Position numbers and translations under genes: made by a program
The notes under the pieces: model-generated
Database searches by the model: none
Seen by the model: only the letters and a program-made list of their open reading frames with translations
Told to the model about the DNA's origin: nothing
Origin: Acidobacteriota bacterium
GTDB lineage: Bacteria > Acidobacteriota > Terriglobia > Terriglobales > Acidobacteriaceae
NCBI GenBank assembly: GCA_003225455.1
Contig: QIAB01000031.1
Location: 1 to 59,340 of the forward strand
Direction: 5' to 3'
DNA length: 59,340 nucleotides
Shown here: positions 45,557 to 54,486 of the stretch, piece after piece
How the letters are laid out: every line of letters starts with the position of its first letter
Numbering within the stretch: position 1 is the stretch's first letter

Positions 45557-46180
45557 ATGGACGCCGAGAGCTACAGCGCGAAAGGACCACAGCCTCGCGA
45601 TGGCAAGGCCAAGCAGATGGAGGAGCTGGACCTTGAGAGCGTAATAGGGCGCGCACGGGGCCACGATGTGGCAGCCCTGGAGCAAATCTATCGCCGCTAT
45701 GTCCGGCGCGTGTTCGGTTTGTGCCGCTACATGCTGGACTCACGGGAGAGCGCAGAGGATGCCACCAGCGAAGTCTTCCTCAAACTACAGCGCTCAATCG
45801 AGAGCTACGACGGTTCGATACCGTTTCCAAGATGGCTGCTGCGGGTGGCTGGCAACCAATGCATTGATGCTTTGCGGCGCCAGCGGCGTGGACGACAGGT
45901 GATTGTGGAAGTTGAAGAGGGAGCTACGGTCGTTGAGGCACGCAGTGCGGAGCCGTCACCGCTGGGTGCTGTCATGAGCAAGGAAGAGAGGGCGCAGGTG
46001 CGGGATGCCATCGCACGCCTGCCCGAGAACTATCGTCTACCGCTGGTCCTGCGCTATTACAGCGAGCTGAGCTATGACGAAATCGCGCAGCAGTTGGACC
46101 TGCAGAGGAACTACGTGGCAGCGCTGATATTTCGTGCCAAGCAGGAGCTGCGTCGGAAACTGGCTCACAGGAGCAAGTAG
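45557..46180 (+). CDS. ECF sigma factor
   Basis: 207 residues from the ATG at 45557 (45521 is an alternative). Region 2: ALEQIYRRYVRRVFGLCRYM, SAEDATSEVFLKLQRSIESY, FPRWLLRVAGNQCIDALRRQ. Region 4: LPENYRLPLVLRYYSELSYD, EIAQQLDLQRNYVAALIFRA. Followed three bases later by a zf-HC2 membrane protein that is its likely anti-sigma. Confidence 0.92.
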   Translation: MDAESYSAKGPQPRDGKAKQMEELDLESVIGRARGHDVAALEQIYRRYVRRVFGLCRYMLDSRESAEDATSEVFLKLQRSIESYDGSIPFPRWLLRVAGNQCIDALRRQRRGRQVIVEVEEGATVVEARSAEPSPLGAVMSKEERAQVRDAIARLPENYRLPLVLRYYSELSYDEIAQQLDLQRNYVAALIFRAKQELRRKLAHRSK

Positions 46181-46183
46181 TCT

Positions 46184-47803
46184 ATGGAATGTTATTCGGA
46201 ACAGACGTGCACCATCTTCGTGGACGGCGAACTAACCGTGGACGAAGCGCGGCGCCTGCGAGACCACCTGGCCAGGTGCCAGCGCTGCCGAAAACTGGTG
46301 GACGCACTGCGCGCTGAGAACCGGGTTCTGGGCGAAAGCCTGCACGAGCTTCCGGAAGAAGCAGCCGGCCCGGTGGGCTTCCCTCGCTTGCGGTTGTCCT
46401 GGGTGTGGGGCGATCTGGCGGCGCTGGCCGCGGTGCTGGCGCTAGTGTCGATCTTTTTCGCTTGGGTCGACAAGCTGAGAATTCCGGAAGCGCTGGAATG
46501 GCTCAATCCCTTCAGCGCAAACGGCCTCACCAACCTGATCTTCAACCTTTCGTACAACTTCGCACACGGAGGTACTGTCATGCTGGCTGATTACGCTGCG
46601 GTGGTTGGGGCGCTCTTTGCGGTGTTGGGCGGCGGCGCACTGCTGCTGGGACGCCGATGGCGGCTACACCCGCCGGGTCTCCACTTGTTGGTCGTGCTGC
46701 TTGCGTTGTCCTTGCCCAGCTTTGCCCTGGAGCGGCGTCACGGTGAGTTTGTCACCGTGGCAGCGAACGAGACTGTGGACGACACCCTTTTAGCCGCCGG
46801 CAACACAGTGCGAGTGGAGGGCGTAATCAATGGGGACTTGCTGGCTTTTGCCCGGACCGTGGAAGTGCGGGGCACGGTCAAGGGCGACTTGATAAGTATT
46901 GCCAAGAAAACTGTGGTGACCGGAAGCGTGGAAGGCCGCATCTACACCTTTACCCAGTCGCTCGACCTGAGCGGGCAATTGGGCCACAGCATCTACGGCT
47001 TTGCGCAGTCCTTGCGTGTGGATGACCGGAGCCGCGTGGGCGAGGGTATCGTGGCTGCGGCTGGCGATGTCAGCCTTGAAGGCGAGGTGAAGCGCAGCGT
47101 GGACATGCTGCTCTCCGGCAACGTCGATGTGAGTGGCAGCATCGGCCGCGATCTGAGCGTGTCCGGAGTTAGCCCCGGACGTAGCCTAATGCTGACGAAC
47201 ACGGCCCGGGTTGGCGGCAACCTAAGCGCTCGCGTGCGCCAGCTGAAAGATGTGCACATCGCCGACGGCGCGACCATTGCGGGCAAACGTGACATCCAGG
47301 TGCAAGTGAGGAAGAGCCACTTCACGCGCCCCAGATTCTACTTCCACCAAGCTGTCTGGCTCGCTTCCGCCATGCTGGTGGGATGGCTGGGCCTGGCTCT
47401 GTTTCCTGGCTTCTTCCAGGCCACGACTCAGGCGGTGGGCTCAGGCTGGCGCAGCCTCGGGTTGGGAGTTGGCGTTTTAGCGGGCGTGCCGCTGGTCATG
47501 GTCGTGGCAGCCATCACGCTGGTTGGCATCCCGGTCTCGCTAATGTTGCTCGCCCTGTATCTAGCAGCGATCTACTTGGCTAAGATTTGGGTTGGAGCCT
47601 TCCTGGGGCGGATGCTTCTGAAGCCATCCGGAGTCACGAAGCGCGATTGGATGCTGGGACTCTTTGTGGGCCTGCTGATCCTCACCATCGTTGGGTTCAT
47701 CCCCTATCTTGGCGGGCTGGTCCGCTTGGGTATGGTTTGCCTGGGTTTGGGAGCGTTCGCCTGGCAGCTTTATCGGGCTTCACGACCGACAATAGCGGCC
47801 TGA
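46184..47803 (+). CDS. zf-HC2 anti-sigma fused to a bactofilin-like membrane protein
   Basis: 539 residues. Zinc site CTIFVDGELT ... HLARCQRC (about 9-36); three membrane segments (about 75-95, 130-155, 163-185); a periplasmic right-handed beta region (about 190-385) with bactofilin-like repeats (VRVEGVINGDLLAFARTVEV, RGTVKGDLISIAKKTVVTGS); and a C-terminal four-helix membrane part (about 395-530). The fusion joins sigma control to a polymerising beta-helix domain. It follows the ECF gene by three bases. Confidence 0.85.
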   Translation: MECYSEQTCTIFVDGELTVDEARRLRDHLARCQRCRKLVDALRAENRVLGESLHELPEEAAGPVGFPRLRLSWVWGDLAALAAVLALVSIFFAWVDKLRIPEALEWLNPFSANGLTNLIFNLSYNFAHGGTVMLADYAAVVGALFAVLGGGALLLGRRWRLHPPGLHLLVVLLALSLPSFALERRHGEFVTVAANETVDDTLLAAGNTVRVEGVINGDLLAFARTVEVRGTVKGDLISIAKKTVVTGSVEGRIYTFTQSLDLSGQLGHSIYGFAQSLRVDDRSRVGEGIVAAAGDVSLEGEVKRSVDMLLSGNVDVSGSIGRDLSVSGVSPGRSLMLTNTARVGGNLSARVRQLKDVHIADGATIAGKRDIQVQVRKSHFTRPRFYFHQAVWLASAMLVGWLGLALFPGFFQATTQAVGSGWRSLGLGVGVLAGVPLVMVVAAITLVGIPVSLMLLALYLAAIYLAKIWVGAFLGRMLLKPSGVTKRDWMLGLFVGLLILTIVGFIPYLGGLVRLGMVCLGLGAFAWQLYRASRPTIAA

Positions 47804-47862
47804 AAACAGCAAAGGCTGGTCAAGACAGCAACGTTCGCGAGATCTGTTGCTGCAAAATGGTT

Positions 47863-48760
47863 TCACAAAGTGCTCTTCGCAGCAGAAGAGAACAATTCTA
47901 CGTGAATGTGCGTTCGCCGCACTTCGTGGCGGCTCTTCAGCGCCTGATGCGGACGCTGCTGGTTGAACTCGCGGCGGAACTCGTCGAAGCGACGCTGTTG
48001 GGCGCGCCGAGTGGCGGCCATCTCCGCCATGGTCTCTTGCTGCAGGGTCAGATGCATGCGCTCGTGTCGTCCATTCTGCTCGGGATGCGCCGGCTGAATG
48101 CGTTCCGGCCGGATGCCCAGCTTCATCCACCACACTGCCAGCCGCGACAATCCGGCGATGGCGCAGGAAGCAAAGGGCGCGCCGTTGTCGGTGCGTATGG
48201 CTTCCGGCAAGCCATACTCGCGAATGTCGGCTTCGAAGATGGCTTGCACGCGGGCCGTGTCCGTTTTCTCCACCGCCTGGCAGCCAAGCAGGTAGCGACT
48301 GCAGGCGTCGCTGATGGTCAGGGGATCGATGCGAGTTCCGTCCCGGGTGCGGCTCCAACCCTTGAAGTCGCCGCGCCAGACGCGGTTGGGGACATCCGCC
48401 GCGGCGAAGGGAACTGCGCAGTGGTCGACGCGGCGCCTTTTCTTGCCCGCGATTACCAGACCTTCGCGACGCAACAGTTCGCCCATCGTGCTCGCCGCCG
48501 GCCAGCTTCTCTGGGCTTGCTCACGCTCCAGAACCGCTTTCAGTTTGCGCGGTCCCCAGCGCATGTGCGCCTGCCGCAGTTCTAAAATCTGGCGCTCGCT
48601 CTCCGGCGGCGTCTGATAGGGTGGCGACGGGGCGCGCGACTCTGCTCCTGTAACCCTTCCCAGCCCGCGCGCTCATAGCCCGCCCGAGTCTTGTATCCCG
48701 CCTGGCGCGAGATCCTTCGCCTCAATCCCGACTTTTCCGCAGCCTGTTCAGTCGTGCCCT
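47863..48760 (-). pseudogene. IS481-type transposase, frameshifted and truncated
   Basis: The DDE integrase core is visible: WRGDFKGWSRTRDGTRIDPL, TDNGAPFASCAIAGLSRLAV, HPEQNGRHERMH. The N-terminal helix-turn-helix part (SRQAGYKTRAGYERAGWEGL, then RAPRRHP) lies upstream in another frame; continuity YQTPPESERQILELRQAH resumes near 48610 in the main frame. The C-terminus is cut after RPHQAL and replaced by unrelated sequence. No clear terminal inverted repeats were found. The 47804-48774 gap contains nothing else but a family A repeat end. Confidence 0.8.
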
Positions 48761-48774
48761 AAGGCTTCTAAGTT

Positions 48775-49803
48775 TTGCTACCGGAAACGAGCGTAGCTCG
48801 CGAGGCCTTCCGTTTCCTGCCCTCCAGCCCATGTTTTACACTGGAACGCTTGGGCAACACTCGCGAATCCTTGATCCATCAACTCCGCGCCGGCGATCCG
48901 CGCGCCCTGGCCCGTGTCATCAGTGCGGTGGAGAACCGCACTCCGGGATGGTCTGAGCTGCTGAAGACGCTTTTCCCCCACACCGGCCACGCGCGCATTC
49001 TGGGTATGACCGGCGCTCCCGGCGCTGGCAAAAGCACTCTCGTCGATCAATTAGCCCGTCACTACCGCAAAGAAGACCGCACTGTCGGCATCATTGCAGT
49101 TGATCCCACAAGCCCGTATACAGGCGGAGCGATTCTGGGCGACCGCATTCGCATGCAGGAACATTTCTGCGACCCCGGCATTTACATCCGCAGTATGGCC
49201 ACGCGCGGCTCGCTCGGCGGGCTGGCCCGCGCAACCGCTGACGTAACCACGGTGCTCGATGCCTCCGGCCGCGACCTCATCATGATTGAAACCGTCGGTG
49301 TCGGCCAGGACGAGATCGACGTAGTGCGCGTGGCTGACATCACTGTCGTGATCCTCGTGCCCGGAATGGGCGATGATGTGCAAACCATCAAAGCCGGCAT
49401 TATGGAGATCGCCGACATTTTCGTCATTAATAAGAGTGATCGCGAAGGCGCTGAACGCGTGGAGCGGGAAATTCGCGCGCTACAGTCTCTGGCAACGCGC
49501 AGTGATCGATGGACCCCACCTATTGTCAAGACCATCGCCAGCGAGGGCAAAGGCATTGCGGAACTCGCGGCGGCTATCGCGAATTATGAATCCTATTTGC
49601 AAAAAGAAAATCTAGCCCTTAAGCGTAGTGTTCAAAACTGGCAGGAGCGCCTGATCGAGATGCTTCGTGATGCCTTCCTGGAGAAAGCTCGCGCGCAAAT
49701 GAGCGACGGCGAGATGCTTCGTTACGCAGCTGAGATAGCCGAACACCGGCGTGATCCGTATACCTTGATCGAACAGATTGTGGAGAACTCAGAGCCGATG
49801 TAG
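48775..49803 (+). CDS. meaB: Methylmalonyl-CoA mutase-associated GTPase MeaB
   Basis: 342 residues of the G3E P-loop family that protects and reloads adenosylcobalamin in methylmalonyl-CoA mutase. P-loop GAPGAGKST at 80-88, the DPTSPYTGGAILGDRIRM base, ETVGVGQ (Switch) and NKSD. The start is uncertain: TTG at 48775 is the first candidate, and the usual family N-terminus begins nearer LIHQLRAGDPRALAR. The stop TAG at 49801-49803 is supplied by the first copy of a tandem repeat. Confidence 0.93.
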   Translation: MLPETSVAREAFRFLPSSPCFTLERLGNTRESLIHQLRAGDPRALARVISAVENRTPGWSELLKTLFPHTGHARILGMTGAPGAGKSTLVDQLARHYRKEDRTVGIIAVDPTSPYTGGAILGDRIRMQEHFCDPGIYIRSMATRGSLGGLARATADVTTVLDASGRDLIMIETVGVGQDEIDVVRVADITVVILVPGMGDDVQTIKAGIMEIADIFVINKSDREGAERVEREIRALQSLATRSDRWTPPIVKTIASEGKGIAELAAAIANYESYLQKENLALKRSVQNWQERLIEMLRDAFLEKARAQMSDGEMLRYAAEIAEHRRDPYTLIEQIVENSEPM

Positions 49804-49910
49804 GCGCGGGCGTCCTCGCCCGTGCGTGAGAACCGATGTAGGCGCGGGCGTCCCCGCCCGTGCGCGAGAACACCGATGTAGGCGCGGGCGTCCTCGCCCG
49901 TGCGTGAGAA
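49796..49910. repeat. Three tandem hairpin repeats (~38 bp) and likely terminator
   Basis: Three copies of CGATGTAGGCGCGGGCGTCC then TCGCCCGTGCGTGAGAA lie between convergent meaB and the Asd-like gene. Each can fold as GCGGGCG...CGCCCG. They may work as a bidirectional terminator. Copy 1 supplies the meaB stop. Similar single copies are at 6416 and 9369. Confidence 0.7.
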
Positions 49911-49915
49911 TGGAA

Positions 49916-50989
49916 TTATTGTATTTTCCCGGTAGGCCGTGAAGCCGCCATGGCTTCGGCGCATTCCACGGCAGTCGCCGCGGCGATGCGGAGATTATCG
50001 GTTGCCGCCCAGAGCCAGACGCCATTGGCCGCATTCGCATCGGGAACCATAGAAACTAGAATGTCGCTCTGTCCGGCTGCATTCACGTTGCTGGGGGAGT
50101 CTTCCGCAAGATGCGTGACCGTCACATGCTCGCCGGCAAGCGATTGCGAGAGCGCGTCCAGATCGCCGAGAGCGGTCAATTCCAGATGGATGACGAACGC
50201 GTGCCCATGAAAGATGGGCGCTTGGATCAATAACAGCGACGGAGCCGGAGCATCGCTTCCGGCAATGCGACGGTAGTGCTTCAGCACGCGATTCTCGACC
50301 GTGGCCAGCGCCGGGACCGATTGCTCTCCATAGCGCGTCAGCATGTTGAATGCGATTTGGGTATCGAAGATCTTCTTGGGCAGTTGCTGGAAGGAAAGCA
50401 GGTTGACAGTCTGCTCGTGCAGTTCGTCCATCCCTTTTTGGCCGTGTTCAGAAGCCGGCTCAAACACAGTCGCGACAACCCGCTTCACCGGTACGGCTTT
50501 CTGCATCCGCAGAAGCAATAGTGCCAATACCACGGCGGCGGGATGGGCTACGACAGCCGGCCTGGGCTGCAATTCCGGCGTCATCACCTGGCCTAGCTGG
50601 CGCTCGATCCATGGTGCGCGCAGCATCGCTTCCGCGTGGTCTTCGAGTGCGAACGAGAGATCAACGATCGCACTGCCGGCTTTCTGCGCGGTTTTCCAGT
50701 TGTTCTGGGTGCAGTCCTGGTCAGAGGCGAAGAAGGTGAAATCCACGTTTTCGAACTGCTCGGCCCGAACTCTTTGAATGAACGATATCTCGTCACCGGC
50801 AGTTTCGAGCTGACCTAATGACTCGTCATCGTCCAGCAGCTTGATATCTGATGAAGGGAAGTTGCGATCGCCCAGCACCTCGGCGACCTCTTTGCCCTTC
50901 AGCGTCGCAGCGCCGACGATAGCAACCCGGTAAAGATTGCTTCGCCCGGCTTCAGGGTGTGCGAGGGCGGATTTTAAATTCGAGCTCAT
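49916..50989 (-). CDS. Aspartate-semialdehyde dehydrogenase-like protein lacking the catalytic Cys
   Basis: 357 residues with the Asd/ArgC layout: Rossmann part RVAIVGAATLKGKEVAEVLG, FFASDQDCTQ, then the dimerisation domain KRVVATVFEPASEHGQKGMD. Where active enzymes have NP(N/G)CST the sequence is AHPAAVVLALLLL: Ala 152 replaces the catalytic Cys. It should not catalyse the ASADH reaction. It overlaps pssA by four bases (ATGA), so it is the last gene of the psd-pssA operon. Confidence 0.85.
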   Translation of the reverse strand: MSSNLKSALAHPEAGRSNLYRVAIVGAATLKGKEVAEVLGDRNFPSSDIKLLDDDESLGQLETAGDEISFIQRVRAEQFENVDFTFFASDQDCTQNNWKTAQKAGSAIVDLSFALEDHAEAMLRAPWIERQLGQVMTPELQPRPAVVAHPAAVVLALLLLRMQKAVPVKRVVATVFEPASEHGQKGMDELHEQTVNLLSFQQLPKKIFDTQIAFNMLTRYGEQSVPALATVENRVLKHYRRIAGSDAPAPSLLLIQAPIFHGHAFVIHLELTALGDLDALSQSLAGEHVTVTHLAEDSPSNVNAAGQSDILVSMVPDANAANGVWLWAATDNLRIAAATAVECAEAMAASRPTGKIQ

Positions 50990-51861
50990 GAGGTCTGCGA
51001 CGCCTCACGATACGCGGGCGGCGGATTGCCTTTCCGCCGGAAAATCCATTGCAGCCGCCAAAAAACCCCTGAGACCATGTAAAGCAGTGCGATCGCGAAC
51101 AGCACATAACGCGAGAAGAACCAGATCAAGGCAAAAAGAGCCGCAAACAAAATGATAAGGCGAAAGGGCTGGCGCGAGCGAAAGTCGATGTCTTTGCCGC
51201 TATAAAACCGCCAAGTGCTGACCATGAGATAGGCGACGGCGACTATCAATAAGATCCAACTCAAACTTGACCACCAAGAGGTAAGCGGCTCACCAAGCCA
51301 CAGGTGAACGCCCGCAGCGATCACGCCGGCTCCTGCCGGAATGGGCATGCCGACAAAATATTTCCTGCCGGGACGTCCAGGATTCGAGGGCTGCGGATTT
51401 CTTGTGATGTTGAAGCGCGCCAGGCGGCTGGCGCCGGCCATGAGAAAAAGGAAACTGGCGACGGCTCCAAACTGGAGCAACTTGGTGCGCATCTCGCCTA
51501 GATCTTGCGGTAACTGGCGGAATCCCCACATCCAGGCAAGCATGGCAGGGGCAACGCCGAAAGTGATCACGTCGGCAAGTGAATCCAACTCGCGGCCGAA
51601 GTCGCTGCTAGTGTGGGTCATGCGCGCAATGCGGCCATCCAGGCCATCAAACAGCACAGCAAAGCCGATCGCTATCGCCGCAAAATCGAAATGCCACGGC
51701 TCGGCTACAGATCCGTGCGTCACCTGTAAAATGGCGTAATAACCGGCCGCGATATTCGCCGTGGTAAACAGGGAGGGCAGGATGTACATGCCTCGGTTAA
51801 GGCGGCGCCGAGGGTTATCTTCTTTTCGCCGTCTTGGGACTTCGGGCACTGCTGCATCCAT
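50986..51861 (-). CDS. pssA: CDP-diacylglycerol--serine O-phosphatidyltransferase
   Basis: 291 residues, integral membrane enzyme of the CDP-alcohol phosphatidyltransferase family. The active-site motif is complete: Asp 72, Asp 75, Gly 76, Ala 79, Arg 80, Gly 89, Asp 93, Asp 97 in FDGLDGRIARMTHTSSDFGR and the following ELDSLADVITFG. It forms phosphatidylserine, the substrate of Psd encoded just upstream in the operon. Confidence 0.95.
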   Translation of the reverse strand: MDAAVPEVPRRRKEDNPRRRLNRGMYILPSLFTTANIAAGYYAILQVTHGSVAEPWHFDFAAIAIGFAVLFDGLDGRIARMTHTSSDFGRELDSLADVITFGVAPAMLAWMWGFRQLPQDLGEMRTKLLQFGAVASFLFLMAGASRLARFNITRNPQPSNPGRPGRKYFVGMPIPAGAGVIAAGVHLWLGEPLTSWWSSLSWILLIVAVAYLMVSTWRFYSGKDIDFRSRQPFRLIILFAALFALIWFFSRYVLFAIALLYMVSGVFWRLQWIFRRKGNPPPAYREASQTS

Positions 51862-52526
51862 CAGACCGCTCCTTGCCGAGTCTGGGCTGCGCCCACAGAA
51901 GCAAGCTGCTGAGGTTCCGGCGCCAGATAGGCCAGAACGCTGGCGCCTCCTTTCACCCGATCTCCGACCTTGACCTGTACCTTGGCGGAAGCGTTCAGCA
52001 GCACATCAACCCGCGAGCCGAACTTGATCATGCCCACACGCTCCCCGCGTTGGACGTGCTCTCCTACATTTTTTGTGAACACAATCCGCCGAGCCAACAA
52101 TCCGGCGATTTGCTTGAAGATCAGGACTTGGCCGCCACCCTCGACCGTAACGATGTTCTGCTCATTCTGCTCGGCGGAATCCGAGCCCATTGCGTTGAGA
52201 AATTTCCCTTTTCGGTACACGACATCGCGAATGACCCCTTCCATCGGAGAGCGGTTTACGTGCACGTCAAACACGCTCAGGAAGACGCTGATGCGAGTGC
52301 GGCGGCTTCCGTCCGGGGAAGGAGCGACATCGGTGACTTTGCCGTCGGCTGGAGAGACTACTGCGCCTGCGGCGTCCGGGATCAAGCGATCCGGGTCACG
52401 GAAGAACCAAAAGAAGAATCCTGCCAGGACGAGCACAGGTATCCCCCACAGCGGGCTCGTCAGCCAGCCAATCAAAAGCGCAGCCCCGATCAGCGGCACG
52501 GCATAATAGTAAGCGTCAGATACCAT
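51861..52526 (-). CDS. psd: Phosphatidylserine decarboxylase
   Basis: 221 residues, short archaeal-type Psd. N-terminal membrane segment ([20 protein letters not shown]), the DVHVNRSP motif, and self-cleavage at Gly 170-Ser 171 in IKFGSRVDV to create the pyruvoyl group. With PssA it makes phosphatidylethanolamine. The two genes overlap by one base. Confidence 0.95.
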   Translation of the reverse strand: MVSDAYYYAVPLIGAALLIGWLTSPLWGIPVLVLAGFFFWFFRDPDRLIPDAAGAVVSPADGKVTDVAPSPDGSRRTRISVFLSVFDVHVNRSPMEGVIRDVVYRKGKFLNAMGSDSAEQNEQNIVTVEGGGQVLIFKQIAGLLARRIVFTKNVGEHVQRGERVGMIKFGSRVDVLLNASAKVQVKVGDRVKGGASVLAYLAPEPQQLASVGAAQTRQGAV

Positions 52527-52674
52527 CGGGAGCTATGGGAATTATAGTGTAGGGCTCACGTGCCCTGTGCGCCCTTCGCGTTAAATGCAAATAAAAAAAG
52601 GCGCTTACGAGCGCCATCACTTCGCGTGCACCACCCCTTCTGCGGCCAGCGCCGCACTGAGTTGGAGGTGGAGA

Positions 52675-52905
52675 TTAAGCGACCTGGTTCTGCACTACAT
52701 CTTGCCGGAACTGCCGCTCAATCGACTGCATCTGATCTTTCAGACGAAGCTTCAGCTTCTTCAGCCGCACTTCTTCCAGCTTCTCGTCTTCTGTGAGGTA
52801 TCGTTTTTGGGTGAGTGATTCGAGGCGTTGTGCGTACTGCGTGTGCTCCTGAGCCAGTTTGCGGAACTCGTCGTGACTGGCCAGAAGCTGGTCCTTTGGA
52901 GTCAT
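52675..52905 (-). CDS. YdcH-like (DUF465) protein
   Basis: 76 residues, a helical hairpin: SHDEFRKLAQEHTQYAQRLE, LTEDEKLEEVRLKKLKLRLK, DQMQSIERQF. This matches the DUF465/YdcH family, small coiled coils of unknown function. About 150 bases upstream of psd on the same strand, possibly co-transcribed. Confidence 0.85.
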   Translation of the reverse strand: MTPKDQLLASHDEFRKLAQEHTQYAQRLESLTQKRYLTEDEKLEEVRLKKLKLRLKDQMQSIERQFRQDVVQNQVA

Positions 52906-53031
52906 CCAGTAGACCCCCCTCTAAGATTTTCGATCTCCAAGCTACCACACAGCCTACACTGCTTCAATCCCGAAATTCATAGAAAATTCACATCCCGCGC
53001 CCATAAAAATATGCACCAAAGTTGGTGCAAA

Positions 53032-53565
53032 CTACGGGAAATCAAGGCGGTAGAGGACGGCGTCCTCTACTGGGTCCGAATAGTAACTCTTGCGGTGACC
53101 GCTCTCGATGAAGGCGCATTTGACGTACAGAGAACGGGCAGCCCGGTTGGATTCCCGAACCTCAAGATACACAGATTTAGCGCCCTGCCGCCGTGCAAAG
53201 TCCAGAAACTCGCCCAGGAGGTGTGTTCCCAGGCCGCGCCTTCGGGCAGAAGATGCGACCGCAATGTTCTCAAGTTCCCATTCGTGATCTATTTCGCGGG
53301 CGACCGCAAAACCCTGCAGAACTGATCCTTCTTCGATGACCATTGCTACCCGCGTGAACCGTCCTGGGCCACGTTCGTGGCGCGATCTCGACGTAGGCGT
53401 TCCGCCTGCTGCGCCCGGACACTCCTCCTGCTTTGGTAGCGCAAGCATCTGCTCATATTGCGCCGCCGACCATTGCGGTGCAGTGGCACTGCTCTTGGCC
53501 AGCGCCACCATCGCGGGAATATCGGCTCTAGTTGCAGGACGCATTCGCAATCTCAATGTCTCCAC
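53032..53565 (-). CDS. rimI: Ribosomal protein S18-alanine N-acetyltransferase
   Basis: 177 residues, GNAT fold. Acetyl-CoA binding is in IAVASSARRRGLGTHLLGEF; EVRESNRAARSLYVKCAFIE and HRKSYYSDPVEDAVLYRLDF are RimI-type. An insert of about 27 residues (EECPGAAGGTPTSRSRHERG) between strands 2 and 3 is repeat-like and not in standard RimI. Partner tsaB lies 921 bases upstream on the same strand, separated by repeats. Confidence 0.9.
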   Translation of the reverse strand: METLRLRMRPATRADIPAMVALAKSSATAPQWSAAQYEQMLALPKQEECPGAAGGTPTSRSRHERGPGRFTRVAMVIEEGSVLQGFAVAREIDHEWELENIAVASSARRRGLGTHLLGEFLDFARRQGAKSVYLEVRESNRAARSLYVKCAFIESGHRKSYYSDPVEDAVLYRLDFP

Positions 53566-54486
53566 TTCTCAGTTTCCACTTACACGTCAAAGAGTCAGCA
53601 TCAGAACTAGCAAGCCATCTCATAAATCGGTTTTGAAAGGGCACGGCTTCAGCCGTGCCGCTCAGAGCCGCCAACAATGCGGGCTTCAGCCCCTGAGGGG
53701 TAGCTGATTTTACTTTCTTGGTTCATTATGAAATAGCTTCTAGTATCGCGTCCCAAAACTTCGCGCCACAAGTTAGAAACGATTTGAAAGGGCGCGGGTC
53801 TTCAGACGCGCCGTAAGTTCCGGCACAGGAGTAATGTGGCTTTAGAGTCTGTGTGAGAACTCAATTTCGGATTGCCCGGGTGGAATAAAACCGCCAGAAT
53901 CCAGCCGCGAAGCGGCGACCGAAAAAAAGCCGAGGGCGCAAGAGGCTGTTACGAAACCCCGCCGCAATGCTGAGCGATGGGACAAGACCTGCGTCAGCCG
54001 AGAAGCGCGGCATAGGAAAGCCCGGCACATGAGTGCCGGGAAAGCGAAAGTGGGAAATCAGAGTCGGCTTTCAGCCGACGCCACAGGTTTCGTAACAGCC
54101 TCGCAAGCCCTGGGCGAAAGTGGAAAATGAGCCAGCCCCGTAGTGAGTGCCTGAGAACTAGAAGTTGCGGTTGACGGTGGAGCAAAATCCTCCAAACTCC
54201 AGCCGCGGAGCGGCGCGGAATACGTTAGCCGAGGACGTAAGCCCTGGGTAAAGTGGGAAACGAGCGCGAGTCCCGTTAGAGTCTGTGTGAGAACTCAATT
54301 TCGGATTGCCCGGGTGGAACAAAACCGCCAGAATCCAGCCGCGAAGCGGCGACCGAATGCAGCCCAGGGCGTAAGCCCTGGGCGAAAGTGGAAAATGAGC
54401 AAGCCCCGCAGGGGCGGAAGAAGCCCGCTTCGGGAAGGGCACAACTTCAGTCGTGCCAATAAGTCCTTTCCTTATGTTAGCCGGAC
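53566..54486. repeat. Repeat-rich spacer between rimI and tsaB
   Basis: No gene is supported here. An 82-bp direct repeat occurs at 53842-53923 and 54276-54357 with one mismatch; a diverged third copy lies around 54146-54215. Hairpin repeats of the TTTGAAAGGGCnCGGCTTCA type lie at 53631, 53781 and 54433. A perfect 17-bp inverted repeat (53942-53958 and 54086-54102) bounds a 161-bp segment. Open frames across this region are translated repeats, not genes. Confidence 0.8.
53942..54102. mobile_element. MITE-like element bounded by 17-bp inverted repeats
   Basis: GAGGCTGTTACGAAACC at 53942-53958 and its exact complement GGTTTCGTAACAGCCTC at 54086-54102 bound 161 bp with internal palindromes (AGTCGGCTTTCAGCCGAC). 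Size and structure are those of a miniature inverted-repeat element; no transposase or clear target duplication is seen. Confidence 0.5.

Noticed and set aside
48098-48616. Plus-strand frames across the transposase region
   Set aside because: They are shadows of the IS481-type transposase remnant on the other strand.
53842-54442. Several minus-strand frames of 60-95 codons
   Set aside because: They are translations of the 82-bp and hairpin repeats, share segments with each other, and have no ribosome binding sites.
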